From assembly GCA_003612395.1 (NCBI GenBank), contig RAYQ01000006.1:1-64000 (forward strand): 64,000 nt of DNA. Reading direction: 5' to 3'. Both the position numbers and the translations under genes were made by a program. The notes below the pieces were generated by a model. The model made no database searches, had not been told where the DNA came from, and was given only the letters and a program-made list of their open reading frames with translations. Of this stretch, positions 25,674 through 35,536 are shown in pieces. Numbering within the stretch: position 1 is the first letter of the stretch; each line of letters starts with the position of its first letter. This DNA is from Parablautia intestinalis. GTDB lineage: Bacteria; Bacillota; Clostridia; Lachnospirales; Lachnospiraceae.

Positions 25674-26564
25674 ATGATACAGGATATTTACCCCAAAATT
25701 TATCATAATGAATATCATGATGTAAACCCCACAGAAAATGATTTTATTTTAGTTTTTCACAAAAATACGGTTCTCCTCCGCTTTCAGAACGGGAAGCTTC
25801 GCTACCCCACATTAAAGGAGATGACCGACCTGCCCTGTTCCTATTACTATTTGTTTTCCATTGACAATTATAAATACTTTCTGGCACACCCGGACGCCGA
25901 TTCGCAGCCTGGCAGTCAAACCGTTCCCTATTCATTAGCGCATTACCGCTACGAGGATGTACGCATTTTCCGAACTGCCAATTCCAGGCACAGCGCTTTT
26001 GCAGGTATTACAGCCCATCATCTTTTTGGCTGGTACCAGGCAAATCAGTTCTGCGGCCGTTGCGGGCATAAAATGGTGCCGGATCACAAAGAACGTATGC
26101 TCTTTTGCCCCAATTGCCAAAATATGGTTTATCCCAGAATTTCCCCTGCTGTAATTGTTGGGGTTATAAATGGAAACAGGCTTTTGATGAGCAAATACGC
26201 CGGACGTTCTTACACCAACTATGCCCTCATTGCCGGTTTTACGGAAATCGGTGAAAGCGTGGAACAGACCGTTGAAAGAGAGGTGATGGAGGAGGTTGGG
26301 CTTAAGGTAAAAAATATCCGCTATTACAAAAGCCAGCCCTGGGCATTTTCAGGCAGCCTGCTTATGGGATTTTTTTGTGACCTTGACGGCTCCGATCAAA
26401 TTATACTTGATACAAACGAGCTTGCAGAGGCCGGATGGTATAGTCCGGATGATATTCATTTAGAGGACGACCATGTAAGCCTTACAAGAGAGATGATTAT
26501 GCTTTTTAAAAAAGGAGGCGTAGATAAAACGCTGCCACGCTTCGCGAGACAGCTTATTTATTGA
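25674..26564 (+). CDS. nudC: NAD(+) diphosphatase / NUDIX hydrolase NudC-like
   Basis: 296 aa from ATG 25674 (RBS AAAGGA). N-terminal domain, zinc ribbon (CGRCG ... CPNC), Nudix box from GFTEIGESVEQTVE to EEVG, and the NudC-specific SQPWAFSGSLL motif. Hydrolyses NADH/NAD to NMNH and AMP and can remove NAD caps from RNA. The last ~11 codons (TLPRFARQLIY) are encoded by a dispersed repeat also seen at 39619-39652, so the C-terminus seems to have been remodelled by a repeat insertion. Confidence 0.92.
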   Translation: MIQDIYPKIYHNEYHDVNPTENDFILVFHKNTVLLRFQNGKLRYPTLKEMTDLPCSYYYLFSIDNYKYFLAHPDADSQPGSQTVPYSLAHYRYEDVRIFRTANSRHSAFAGITAHHLFGWYQANQFCGRCGHKMVPDHKERMLFCPNCQNMVYPRISPAVIVGVINGNRLLMSKYAGRSYTNYALIAGFTEIGESVEQTVEREVMEEVGLKVKNIRYYKSQPWAFSGSLLMGFFCDLDGSDQIILDTNELAEAGWYSPDDIHLEDDHVSLTREMIMLFKKGGVDKTLPRFARQLIY

Positions 26565-26690
26565 AAAACCAGCCTAACAGCTGATTTTATCGATCACAAA
26601 TTTAACAAAAGGACAGCTCGCGGAGCATGCTGGCCGTTGTTTGTGCCTGTACCCAAATTTGAGGGCTGCTGGCAGGAATGGAGGATTACA

Positions 26691-27845
26691 TTGATTATAC
26701 AAAGCAAAAGGGTATGGATTGGCGGACAGTTTAGCGCCGCCCAGTTAAACATCCAGGGAGAGAAAATTGAGGGTATCTATCCCTGGGGTACAAAAGAAAT
26801 AACAAATACCGATAAGGATTATGATAATCTGAGAATTGTGCCAGGCTTTATTGACGTACACACCCATGGCGCTTACGGATTTGATACCAATGAAGCAAAG
26901 CCTGAAGGATTACGCCATTGGATGAAGCAAATTCCCGAAGAAGGCGTAACAGCAATACTTCCCACCACAGTCACCCAAATGCCGGAGGTTCTTACCGCAG
27001 CAGTTGCCAATGTTGCAAAGGTGGCGGAGGAAGGCTATGAAGGCGCTGAAATTTTAGGCATTCATTTTGAGGGTCCCTATCTGGATATGCAGTACAAAGG
27101 CGCCCAGGCGCCGGAGGCCATTGTCGCCCCATCGGTAGAGCAGTTTTGTATGTATCAGGAAGCTGCCCATGGAAGAATTAAGTATATTACGCTGGCTCCG
27201 GAGCATGACCCCGATTTTGCACTGACAAAATTCTGCAGTCGCAGCGGTGTTGTGGTAAGCATGGGGCACTCCTCATCTAATTATAATACGGCGCTTATGG
27301 GCATTGCCAATGGCGCTATGAGCATGACTCATGTATATAACGGAATGACCGGTTATCACCACCGCGAACCCGGCCTTGTGGGAACCGCTTTCAGAGTACG
27401 TGAGATTTTTGGTGAAATAATTTGCGATGGCTGCCATTCACACTTAGCAGCTTTAAATAATTTCTTTACGGTCAAAGGAAAAGATTATGCTGTCATGATC
27501 AGTGATTCCCTTCAGGCAAAGTATTGTCCTGCGGGCAACCACTATGAGCTTGGCGGCCATCCATATGAAGTGGGTGAAGACGGGCTTGCAAGGTTAACGG
27601 GTACAAATACCATTGCCGGAAGCACCTTAAGCATAAACAAAGGGCTGAAAATCCTCGTGGAAGATGCCATGATCCCCTTCGATGCCGCATTAAATTCCTG
27701 CACAATCAATCCGGCCCGTCTGCTTCGGGCAGATAACCGTAAAGGAAAACTTTCGGCAGGATTTGATGCTGACATTGTAGTATTAAAAGATAATTATGAC
27801 GTTATTCAAACCTATTGCCGCGGAACAGCAATGCTTTCTGTCTAA
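26691..27845 (+). CDS. nagA: N-acetylglucosamine-6-phosphate deacetylase
   Basis: 384 aa from TTG 26691, chosen for GGAGG 6 nt upstream; the frame extends to 26637 without support. Amidohydrolase fold: VPGFIDVHTHGAYGFD, HFEGPYLD, metal His in GHSSSNYN and THVYNGM, and catalytic Asp in ISDSL. Converts GlcNAc-6-P to GlcN-6-P for amino-sugar use and cell-wall recycling. No nagB or PTS gene adjoins it, which is atypical. It may share a transcript with nudC (126-bp gap). Confidence 0.94.
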   Translation: MIIQSKRVWIGGQFSAAQLNIQGEKIEGIYPWGTKEITNTDKDYDNLRIVPGFIDVHTHGAYGFDTNEAKPEGLRHWMKQIPEEGVTAILPTTVTQMPEVLTAAVANVAKVAEEGYEGAEILGIHFEGPYLDMQYKGAQAPEAIVAPSVEQFCMYQEAAHGRIKYITLAPEHDPDFALTKFCSRSGVVVSMGHSSSNYNTALMGIANGAMSMTHVYNGMTGYHHREPGLVGTAFRVREIFGEIICDGCHSHLAALNNFFTVKGKDYAVMISDSLQAKYCPAGNHYELGGHPYEVGEDGLARLTGTNTIAGSTLSINKGLKILVEDAMIPFDAALNSCTINPARLLRADNRKGKLSAGFDADIVVLKDNYDVIQTYCRGTAMLSV

Positions 27846-27857
27846 GCTCCCATACCA

Positions 27858-27897
27858 AACAACGGATGCCAGGCTTTGCCGGTCATCCTTATGTTAA
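27858..27897. repeat. 40-bp dispersed repeat, copy 1
   Basis: 39 of 40 bases identical to 39579-39618. It contains an imperfect hairpin (GGATGCCAGGC / GCCGGTCATCC). It lies between nagA and the bidirectional terminator. Confidence 0.8.
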
Positions 27898-27943
27898 AAA
27901 AGGAGACAGCAGCCCGGATAAACCGGGTTGTTGTCTCCTTTTT
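27896..27943. terminator. bidirectional terminator between nagA and GH13 gene
   Basis: Long inverted repeat AAAAAGGAGACA...CCCGG / CCGGG...TGTCTCCTTTTT with one or two mismatches, flanked by A-run and T-run. It serves the convergent nagA and GH13 transcripts. Confidence 0.88.
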
Positions 27944-27967
27944 ATATTTATAGGCGTGCTAAATCTG

Positions 27968-30091
27968 TTAGATACCCGAATTCACCCGGAATCTTTTATG
28001 ATACTTAAACACAATAGCCGATGTTTTGGGAAGCGTTATATGCATCTTTCCCGCTACCACCGGATAATCACATACCTCAGTGGTATAGCCTTCCTCCGTG
28101 GTAAACATCAGGCGCTTCATAAAACTTTTTTTGGGAATTCCCAAATGCCAGACGGAAAACTCTCTGGTTACTTCGTGGTCATTATTGTTTATCAGCACAA
28201 CAATAACTTCTTTTCTGTTAAATCTTCCATAACCTAATATGTTAAAATCTCCGTCTATATATTTCAGAGATCCGGTACGTATCTCCTGGTTTTCCTTATG
28301 GATACGAATCATTTCCTTATGAAATTGTATCAGTTCCTGATCCTCGTGCCCCCAGGGATAAGTCCGTCTGCTGTCCGGATCAGTAAAACCGCACACACCT
28401 GCCTCATCTCCATAATAAATAGTGGGAGCGCCCGGCCATGTCATCTGAATGACCACCGCTTCACGCAGAACAGCTTTATTAACTCCCTCATCAGCTGCCA
28501 ATGCCCCCAATGTGTTTGTCCTGCCCACCTTCTTGTTGGTTCTGGTCAGAAATCTGGAATGATCGTGGTTAGAGAGCTCATTCATTGCGATTTGAAGGGA
28601 AGGCGTTGTAAAACTTGCCATATAATGCCGCATGGAACCCATGAAATTATCGGCGTTTCCAAACATATCTCCCCTATAGTCGTCACTGTGCTTTTGCATG
28701 CCTGTTAAAAACCAGGTTACCGGCTCCATGAATGCATCATAATTCATGACCGTATCCCACTCCCTGCCATTTAGCCATTCCCTGGGATTGCCGTAATGTT
28801 CTGCCAGCACAATGGCATCAGGATTTGCCCGTCTGACTGCTTTTCTGAATTCCTGCCAGAAATGATGGTTAAATTCGGGACTGTGCCCTAAATCTGCAGC
28901 CACATCAAGACGCCATCCGTCCGCGTTATACGGCGGAGAAACCCATTTTGCCGCTATATACATGATATAGTCAAACAGCTCTTTTGACATTTCATAATTC
29001 AGCTTTGGCAGGGTGTCATGCCCCCACCAGCCGTCATAGCTTCCATTATAGGGCCAGTCTTGTTCATTGTAGAACTGGAAATAGCTGTTATAAGGGCTTT
29101 CTCTGCATATATGCGCGCCCTTTTCATAGCCTTCCACATTTTCATATATTCTTTCTCTGTCCATCCATTTATTGAAAGAACCGCAGTGGTTGAATACACC
29201 GTCAAGAATTACCCTTATTCCCCTTCTGTGGGCTTCCTCCACCACTTTTGCAAACAGCTTATTGCTGGCCTCTAGATTTTTTTTGTTGGTGACTCTGTCA
29301 ATATATCTTGACGCAAGCCTGTTCTCCCTGCAGCCATCTGCAAGCAGCTCGCCTTCATCGCTCACAATCTTTCCTATGTGGGGATCAATATAATCATAAT
29401 CCTGTATATCATATTTGTGATTGGAAGGTGACACAAAAAGCGGATTGAAATAAATGACATCTATTCCCAGATCCTCAAGATAATCCATCTTATCCAGCAC
29501 TCCCTGCAGGTCGCCGCCATAAAACTCCCGTACCCCCATTAGCGCCGGATATTTGTTCCAGTCATCCACCTTCACAGTTTTATTCCCGATATACTCATAT
29601 TCGGAGGTAAGTACATCATTGGTGGGATCGCCATTATAAAACCTGTCTACATAAATCTGGTACATAACCGCACCCTTCGCCCATTTTGGCGTTTTAAACC
29701 CGGGAATTATCCGAAAAGCATACTCAGGCAGCGCCTCCTTCGCAACACCCCTGGCATCATATATGCATTTTATCTTACCTACCTGTACTTCAAAATAATA
29801 GGAAAACTCTGTTTCTTCTACTTCCACCTGGCAGGCAAAAAAGTCAAAATTTTCATCGCAGCTTTCCTTCAGCATTAAATGCCTTATATCCCCGTTTACC
29901 AGAAAAACTCTGTCCACATTGTTTAAATCCGCACGGAATCTGATGGTCACCTGCGAATAAGGATCGGGCTCCGATGGGGATATATAATCCTCCGTTGTAT
30001 CGCTAAATAAAGCTTTCCGGTTAAAAACAGGCCGCATGCCTGATATATACTGCCTACTGTGCTCCGCTCTAATTAACCGCTCGTAGTCCAT
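27968..30091 (-). CDS. GH13 alpha-glycosidase (neopullulanase/maltogenic amylase-like), cytosolic
   Basis: 707 aa. N-terminal immunoglobulin-like domain (about 1-130) then GH13 barrel. Conserved regions: VFNHCG, GWRLDVAAD (nucleophile Asp), VLAEHYG (acid/base Glu) and LSNHDHSRF (third Asp). The N-terminal domain and MYQIYVDRFYNGD put it in the GH13_20-like group that acts on maltodextrins, pullulan or cyclodextrins. No signal peptide, so it degrades imported maltooligosaccharides or stored glycogen. Its RBS (AAAGGAG) is 13 nt from the ATG, unusually far. No maltose transporter adjoins it. Confidence 0.9.
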   Translation of the reverse strand: MDYERLIRAEHSRQYISGMRPVFNRKALFSDTTEDYISPSEPDPYSQVTIRFRADLNNVDRVFLVNGDIRHLMLKESCDENFDFFACQVEVEETEFSYYFEVQVGKIKCIYDARGVAKEALPEYAFRIIPGFKTPKWAKGAVMYQIYVDRFYNGDPTNDVLTSEYEYIGNKTVKVDDWNKYPALMGVREFYGGDLQGVLDKMDYLEDLGIDVIYFNPLFVSPSNHKYDIQDYDYIDPHIGKIVSDEGELLADGCRENRLASRYIDRVTNKKNLEASNKLFAKVVEEAHRRGIRVILDGVFNHCGSFNKWMDRERIYENVEGYEKGAHICRESPYNSYFQFYNEQDWPYNGSYDGWWGHDTLPKLNYEMSKELFDYIMYIAAKWVSPPYNADGWRLDVAADLGHSPEFNHHFWQEFRKAVRRANPDAIVLAEHYGNPREWLNGREWDTVMNYDAFMEPVTWFLTGMQKHSDDYRGDMFGNADNFMGSMRHYMASFTTPSLQIAMNELSNHDHSRFLTRTNKKVGRTNTLGALAADEGVNKAVLREAVVIQMTWPGAPTIYYGDEAGVCGFTDPDSRRTYPWGHEDQELIQFHKEMIRIHKENQEIRTGSLKYIDGDFNILGYGRFNRKEVIVVLINNNDHEVTREFSVWHLGIPKKSFMKRLMFTTEEGYTTEVCDYPVVAGKMHITLPKTSAIVFKYHKRFRVNSGI

Positions 30092-30174
30092 ACCGATAGA
30101 TCCACTCCTTTGAAAAATTTACACAACTATATTACACTATCTTAAGGAAGTTCGTCAACCGCCTTACGAAACGT

Positions 30175-30208
30175 AAAAAAGACAGTAATTTTACTTACTG
30201 TCCTTTTT
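30175..30208 (-). terminator. terminator downstream of ftsH
   Basis: Inverted repeat AAAAAAGACAGTAA / TTACTGTCCTTTTT with a short loop. On the minus strand the T-run follows the stem, fitting the end of the tilS-hpt-ftsH transcript. Confidence 0.85.
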
Positions 30209-30230
30209 AGAGAAGGTATTTCTTTCTTAT

Positions 30231-30294
30231 GGGGGTATAGCAAAAAACTATATAATGTATTGGGGGGTTACAAGTAGTATAATACCATACCCCC
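30231..30294. repeat. inverted repeat with G-rich arms
   Basis: GGGGGTAT (30231-30238) and ATACCCCC (30287-30294) flank about 48 nt that contain a further run of six G. It lies in the 274-bp gap between ftsH and the GH13 gene. No function can be assigned. Confidence 0.35.
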
Positions 30295-30365
30295 ACTTTT
30301 GCGTAAATACCCACGATTCACAAATATTACAAATTTAGCTATTCATTTTTGTGTATTTTGTACAA

Positions 30366-32204
30366 TCAACTTTCAAAGAAAGCTTCCGGTGTAGTATCTC
30401 TCCGGTTAAACAGAGCCTCAAATTCATCTCTTCCAATCTTTTCCTTTCTGAGAAGAAGCTCTGCACAATCATGGAGCACTTGTACATGTTCTAAGATAAT
30501 AGCCTTTGCTTTTCCGTAGCAATCGTCAATAATACTCTTTACCTCTTTGTCGATCTCTCCTGATACCAGTTCGCTATGACTCTTGGCATGGGCCAAGTCC
30601 CGACCAATAAATACCTCATCGTCATCGCTGTTATAATTAATGACGCCGATGTTTTCTGACATTCCATATCTGGTTACCATATCTCTTGCAGCCTGGGTCG
30701 CTTTCTTGATATCGCTGGACGCTCCCGTTGTAATATCGTCAAAGATAATTTCTTCCGCAATTCTTCCACCCAGAGATACCATAATGTCCTGCAGCATTTT
30801 ACCTTTTGTAATAAACATTTCATCCTTTTCTGGAAGAGGCATTGTATAACCGGCTGCCCCAAGTCCCGTAGGAATAATGGAAACCGTATACACAGGACCT
30901 ACATCCGGCAAAACATGAAACAGTATTGCATGACCGGCTTCATGATAAGCCGTAATTTTCTTTTCCTTGTCGGTAATAATCCGGCTTTTCTTCTCCGCGC
31001 CAATTCCTACTTTAATAAACGCCTTTTTGATATCCTCCTGTATCACAAAACCTCTGTTTTCCTTGGCTGCCACAATGGAGGCCTCATTTAAAAGATTTTC
31101 AAGATCCGCTCCGGTAAATCCCGCCGTTGTCTGGGCAATCTGCTTTAAGTCAACGTCCTCTGAAAGAGGTTTATTTCTGGCATGTACCTTTAAAATATCT
31201 TCCCGTCCGCCTATATCCGGCCTGTTAACGCTGATCTTTCTGTCAAAACGCCCCGGGCGCAAAATAGCTGGATCCAGAATATCCACACGGTTCGTGGCTG
31301 CCAGCACGATAATTCCTTCATTTACGCCAAAGCCGTCCATCTCCACAAGCAGCTGGTTTAAGGTCTGCTCTCTCTCGTCATGGCCGCCGCCCATACCGGT
31401 TCCACGCCGCCTGGCCACCGCATCAATCTCATCTATAAACACAATACACGGCGCATGCCTTTTTGCATCCTCAAACAAGTCCCGGACTCTGGACGCACCC
31501 ACACCTACAAACATCTCTACAAAATCAGAACCGGAAATACTAAAGAAAGGAACCCCCGCCTCACCTGCAATTGCTTTGGCAAGCAGCGTCTTACCTGTAC
31601 CGGGCGCTCCTTCTAAAAGCACGCCCTTGGGAATCCTTGCACCTACACGGGTAAATTTGGCAGGTTCTTTCAGAAATTCTACAATCTCCTCCAGCTCTTC
31701 TTTTTCCTCCTTAAGGCCTGCCACATCCTTAAGCATTATTTTTCCTTCTCCCATGGAAAGCCTTGCGCGGCTCTTGCCGAAATTCATCATTTTACTGTTG
31801 CCGCCTGTATTCTGGCTGTTCATCATCACAAAGAAAAATACCATTACGATGATTGCAAGCAGTACCGGAAATACGCTTGTCAAAAACCAGCTTTCCTCCT
31901 GCACCTTCTTTACCTCAGGGTCCACCCCGTAGGAAATAAGCAGTTCTTCAATCTCTCTTACATCCGTTGCGTACAGTGTCCTGCTTGGCCCTTCACTTAA
32001 TATAAAATTCACCTCACCGGTAGGCGTCTCCCGGCTGGGGGAAATACTGGCGTACACCACATTACCCTTTTCCAGATCCGCGATCAGCTCTCCCCTGGTA
32101 TACTCAACCTGATTATTATCCAGCAGATTTGGAATAATAAGCAGTGCCAGCAGCAATAATACCAGTACAAAATATGCACTATATCCTTTATTTCTCTTAT
32201 TCAA
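30366..32204 (-). CDS. ftsH: ATP-dependent zinc metalloprotease FtsH
   Basis: 612 aa. Two membrane helices (about 9-27 and 108-128) bracket an extracellular domain; then the AAA ATPase ([23 protein letters not shown], arginine-finger region RPGRFDR) and the zinc peptidase with HEAGH. Degrades misfolded and regulatory membrane proteins. The start is TTG at 32204 with RBS GGGGGT. Order tilS-hpt-ftsH is the standard Firmicute arrangement. Confidence 0.97.
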   Translation of the reverse strand: MNKRNKGYSAYFVLVLLLLALLIIPNLLDNNQVEYTRGELIADLEKGNVVYASISPSRETPTGEVNFILSEGPSRTLYATDVREIEELLISYGVDPEVKKVQEESWFLTSVFPVLLAIIVMVFFFVMMNSQNTGGNSKMMNFGKSRARLSMGEGKIMLKDVAGLKEEKEELEEIVEFLKEPAKFTRVGARIPKGVLLEGAPGTGKTLLAKAIAGEAGVPFFSISGSDFVEMFVGVGASRVRDLFEDAKRHAPCIVFIDEIDAVARRRGTGMGGGHDEREQTLNQLLVEMDGFGVNEGIIVLAATNRVDILDPAILRPGRFDRKISVNRPDIGGREDILKVHARNKPLSEDVDLKQIAQTTAGFTGADLENLLNEASIVAAKENRGFVIQEDIKKAFIKVGIGAEKKSRIITDKEKKITAYHEAGHAILFHVLPDVGPVYTVSIIPTGLGAAGYTMPLPEKDEMFITKGKMLQDIMVSLGGRIAEEIIFDDITTGASSDIKKATQAARDMVTRYGMSENIGVINYNSDDDEVFIGRDLAHAKSHSELVSGEIDKEVKSIIDDCYGKAKAIILEHVQVLHDCAELLLRKEKIGRDEFEALFNRRDTTPEAFFES

Positions 32205-32279
32205 TGTCTTACCCCCTGCCTACCGCAGACTTATCTCCGCGGTACTGCAATTATGATTATCCTGGAAACATATTCCCTT

Positions 32280-32804
32280 TTACTCAAATTCCACGACTCC
32301 GATATAAGGGAGGTTTCTGTACCTTTGGTCATAGTCAAGCCCATACCCTACCACAAATTTATCGGGTATTTGAAAGCCTGTATAGTCCACATTCACATCC
32401 ACCACTCTCCGTTCCGGCTTATCTAACAAAGTGCAGAGCCTGAGGCTCTCCGGCCCTCTGTCCTTAAGCATATCCAGAAGATAGCTTAAAGTTCGTCCGG
32501 AATCCACGATATCCTCTATCACTATAACATTTTTTCCTTTCAGAGGCTCATCCAAATCCTTCACAATTCTTACCACACCGCTGGATTTTGTTTCACTTCC
32601 ATAGCTTGAAACCGACATAAAATCCAGAGACACCGGCACAGTAATTCTTTTGGCCAATTCACACATAAAAAAGCTTCCGCCTTTTAGCACACAGACAAGA
32701 TGAACCTGCCTGCCTGCATAATCTTTGCTGATCTGCTCTCCAATCTGCTTAATTTTAGCGTCCACTTCTTCCTCAGATAAAAGTACTCTAATTTTTTCAG
32801 CCAT
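32280..32804 (-). CDS. hpt: hypoxanthine phosphoribosyltransferase
   Basis: 174 aa. Type I PRTase with PRPP-binding loop VIVIEDIVDSGRTL, both acidic residues present, and the C-terminal VVGYGLDYDQRYRNLPYIG. Salvages hypoxanthine/guanine to IMP/GMP. RBS AAAGGAG. In Bacillus the TilS-HprT pair also activates ftsH transcription. Confidence 0.96.
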   Translation of the reverse strand: MAEKIRVLLSEEEVDAKIKQIGEQISKDYAGRQVHLVCVLKGGSFFMCELAKRITVPVSLDFMSVSSYGSETKSSGVVRIVKDLDEPLKGKNVIVIEDIVDSGRTLSYLLDMLKDRGPESLRLCTLLDKPERRVVDVNVDYTGFQIPDKFVVGYGLDYDQRYRNLPYIGVVEFE

Positions 32805-32855
32805 TTTTCTGACTCCTTTCTCCTTAAAGCTGACACTTCATAATGTCGCCAGTAC

Positions 32856-34262
32856 TTATCCCTCTTTATCCACAACTCTTACCTGCAGAATCATACGGGT
32901 ATCTTCATGTACCTTGTAATATTCGCTTATCCGATAGCCGGGTATCCATATTACATGTGCTCCCTCCGCCAGCAGATAAATCCTGTCTCTTTCCTGTCTG
33001 GGAACCTTTTCATTTACAAAATAATCCTGCAACGTCTTTCGTCCCAGCCCCTTATTTATCATAAAATAATCTCCGGATTCCCTGGTCCGGAAGACAATAA
33101 CCGAAGATATTTTATCATAATCAAACCATTTCGTATATGTTTTTTCCGGAATATTTTGTGAATCATCGCAAAACTTAACAGGGTGCAGCGTAACTTCCAC
33201 CTTCCCCAGTCCCGGTATCTGTAGCACGGAAGGAAATGCCACCTCATATTTTTCTCCTTCCGGCAAAGCCGCCTTACCTTCCTTTTTTCTTTCCCTTTTT
33301 TTTATCATACCCAGATCGTATTCTTTGTAAACCCTAAGATGATAGGGTAAATGGAGCTCTCCGCTCCCCGTTCCCCTGAAAAGAGCCTCCACCCCCTTTA
33401 TGTGGGCTGACGTAATGTCCTTCCTTTGTCCTGCCGCCAGGGCAATACTCTCAAGCAAAATACGCCCCCGCAGATAGGCGTCCTCCCTGAAAAGCTCCGG
33501 TATTTTAACCATAACCCCCTGCTGCCCGGCATCATGCACACACCTTTTCATGGCGGCCTGCGTCTGCCTGCCGATGTATTCCTCTGCCTCAAGAAGCTGC
33601 TCCGCCGCCCGATTCATATTGGCAACCGTTTCCCGGCAAATTTCATTTTCGGCATATGACAGAATATGATGCCTGATCCGGTTCCTGGTATAAATATCCT
33701 GTCCGTTCGTGCTGTCCGTACAAAAAGAAATTCCCCGTTTTAAAAGCCATGCTTCTATTTCCTTTCTCTGCAGGCATAAGAGAGGACGAATCACCATTCC
33801 GTTTACCGGTCGTATCCCCCCTGCCCCCCTGAGCCCTGTTCCTCTAAACAGGTGAAACAACATGGTTTCCGCCCGGTCATTGCTGTTATGGGCAACTGCT
33901 ATCCTTCCCTTTCTGCCGCCAAGCGCCTGCTCAAAAGCCTGATATCTTACCCTCCGCCCCTCCTCCTCCTCGGAAGTCCTGTTCTCCTTTGCCCTTTCCT
34001 TTACATTTTCCTTTACCGAATGAAAGACAACCCCAAACTTTTCACAGAGTCTTTCCACAAAAAGGGCATCCCGGGCTGCATCCGGACGTATGCCATGGTT
34101 TACATGCACCACCTCAATGGTAAAAGGGATCCTGCTTTGCATTTCTGCCAGCAAAAAAAGGAGGCAAACAGAATCTGCGCCCCCTGAAATTCCCGCCACT
34201 ATCGTATCTTCCGGCTCTATCATACGATACCTATTTACATAATTCATTACTTTTTTAACCAT
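32856..34262 (-). CDS. tilS: tRNA(Ile)-lysidine synthase TilS
   Basis: 468 aa. N-type ATP pyrophosphatase with PP-loop GISGGADSVCLL near residue 25, followed by linker and C-terminal TilS domains. Makes lysidine at C34 of tRNA-Ile(CAU), an essential step. The N-terminus MVKKVMNYVNRYRMIEPED is the full family start, yet no Shine-Dalgarno precedes ATG 34262. Instead a near-consensus promoter ends 6 nt before it, so the mRNA may be leaderless. It begins a tilS-hpt-ftsH unit. Confidence 0.94.
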   Translation of the reverse strand: MVKKVMNYVNRYRMIEPEDTIVAGISGGADSVCLLFLLAEMQSRIPFTIEVVHVNHGIRPDAARDALFVERLCEKFGVVFHSVKENVKERAKENRTSEEEEGRRVRYQAFEQALGGRKGRIAVAHNSNDRAETMLFHLFRGTGLRGAGGIRPVNGMVIRPLLCLQRKEIEAWLLKRGISFCTDSTNGQDIYTRNRIRHHILSYAENEICRETVANMNRAAEQLLEAEEYIGRQTQAAMKRCVHDAGQQGVMVKIPELFREDAYLRGRILLESIALAAGQRKDITSAHIKGVEALFRGTGSGELHLPYHLRVYKEYDLGMIKKRERKKEGKAALPEGEKYEVAFPSVLQIPGLGKVEVTLHPVKFCDDSQNIPEKTYTKWFDYDKISSVIVFRTRESGDYFMINKGLGRKTLQDYFVNEKVPRQERDRIYLLAEGAHVIWIPGYRISEYYKVHEDTRMILQVRVVDKEG

Positions 34263-34268
34263 ATCTAT

Positions 34269-34296
34269 ACTATAGATCGAATATTAAAAAAGTCAA
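34269..34296 (-). promoter_or_regulatory. sigma-A promoter abutting the tilS start codon
   Basis: Minus strand TTGACT (34291-34296), 16-bp spacer, TATAGT (34269-34274), then six bases and the ATG. The expected start site coincides with the A of ATG. Confidence 0.65.
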
Positions 34297-34309
34297 TCCC
34301 ATTTGAAAT

Positions 34310-35512
34310 TTATTCCCGTTTCCAGATCCCAATTACCAATACCGTCATATCGTCCCTAATCTTTCCCCTGCTCTGGTGAATACAGAAATTTAAAATTGCA
34401 TTGGCCATTTCCCCCGGATTTTCCAGATTTGTATTACCGATTAATTCAGAAAGCATGTCCTCTCCTATTCCCTGGGAAAGGGCGTCTAATACACCATCTG
34501 AAATCATAACGATATAATCTCCGTCCATCAGTGTTCTTCCCACAGCCTCCAAATCCGGTTTTTTAAAAACCCCCATGGGCAGATTTCCCGAAGAAATCCT
34601 ATCCACCAAATGCTGTCTTTTAATATAAGAGCTGGCACTTCCTACCTTTACAAAATGGCACTCCCCGCTGTACAAATCCATGCTGCAAAGATCCAGGGTG
34701 GACATGTTGGAATTTTCTCCTCCGGCAAGTAATGCGCTGTTGATCATCTGGATTGCCGTTTCCATCTGAAAGCCTGCTTCCAAAAACTTCTGCATCAGTT
34801 CTACTACCATGGTACTGTCGTTATTTGCTTTCTCTCCGGACCCCATACCATCCGAAAGCACCACCGTAAGATTTCCCATATTTGCCTCAAAAAAAGCATA
34901 GTTGTCCCCCGAAATCCGTTCTGTCTCCTTGGTTGCCTTCGCCACTCCTGTTAAAACATGAAATCTGGCTTCCTCCACATAATAAAAAGTTTCCCAGTCA
35001 GCTCCCACAAAAAAGGCATTATCCTGAGCGCCTACAAGCCGCATATTTAGGAGAACGGAAAGCAAATCTCCGATTTCTTCCGAAGACAGATTGTTTTTCT
35101 TTATATTTCTCATGGTAAGCGTAACTTCCATGCGGCCCGTCTCATTTTCAATCAGATACAGATTTTTCAGCTGAATATCCACCTCCCGAAGAGCGTGGGA
35201 AACCTGCTTAAACCGTCTCTCTCCCATAGGCACACATCTCCTGGATTCCTCTGCAAGCTGTGTCATGATCTGGGCCATCTCCTGAAGGTGCGCAATCATC
35301 AGATCTTTATTTTCATTAAGACGCTTCTGCCATATGTAATCTCTTCTGTCATTTTCTAATACTATATCCGTATTTTCTCTGTTATTTTCGGTTTCCCTGA
35401 AACTTTCCGCCAACTCCCTGATGGAATCTGCGTAGGTAAGCAGTTTTCTTCGCCCATATTCCGGCAGTATACTGTTAAATTCTTCCCTTTCACTTAATAC
35501 CTGTTTCTTCAT
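34310..35512 (-). CDS. spoIIE: SpoIIE-type PP2C serine phosphatase, short form
   Basis: 400 aa from ATG 35512 (RBS GGAGGG). A helical N-terminal region (about 1-165) is followed by a PP2C/SpoIIE phosphatase domain: LSDGMGSGEKAN, MISDGVLDAL and RDDMTVLV supply the metal-binding Asp residues. B. subtilis SpoIIE is about 830 aa with ten membrane helices; those are absent here, so it should be cytosolic or membrane-associated via partners. Location between divIC and tilS is the canonical spoIIE position and its promoter looks Spo0A-controlled. It should dephosphorylate SpoIIAA to free sigma-F. Confidence 0.87.
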   Translation of the reverse strand: MKKQVLSEREEFNSILPEYGRRKLLTYADSIRELAESFRETENNRENTDIVLENDRRDYIWQKRLNENKDLMIAHLQEMAQIMTQLAEESRRCVPMGERRFKQVSHALREVDIQLKNLYLIENETGRMEVTLTMRNIKKNNLSSEEIGDLLSVLLNMRLVGAQDNAFFVGADWETFYYVEEARFHVLTGVAKATKETERISGDNYAFFEANMGNLTVVLSDGMGSGEKANNDSTMVVELMQKFLEAGFQMETAIQMINSALLAGGENSNMSTLDLCSMDLYSGECHFVKVGSASSYIKRQHLVDRISSGNLPMGVFKKPDLEAVGRTLMDGDYIVMISDGVLDALSQGIGEDMLSELIGNTNLENPGEMANAILNFCIHQSRGKIRDDMTVLVIGIWKRE

Positions 35513-35536
35513 GGCCGCTCCCTCCTGCAAGGGATT

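Noticed and set aside
30967..31932. 321-codon plus-strand ORF opposite ftsH
   Set aside because: Antisense shadow of the ftsH ATPase region, no RBS or domain.
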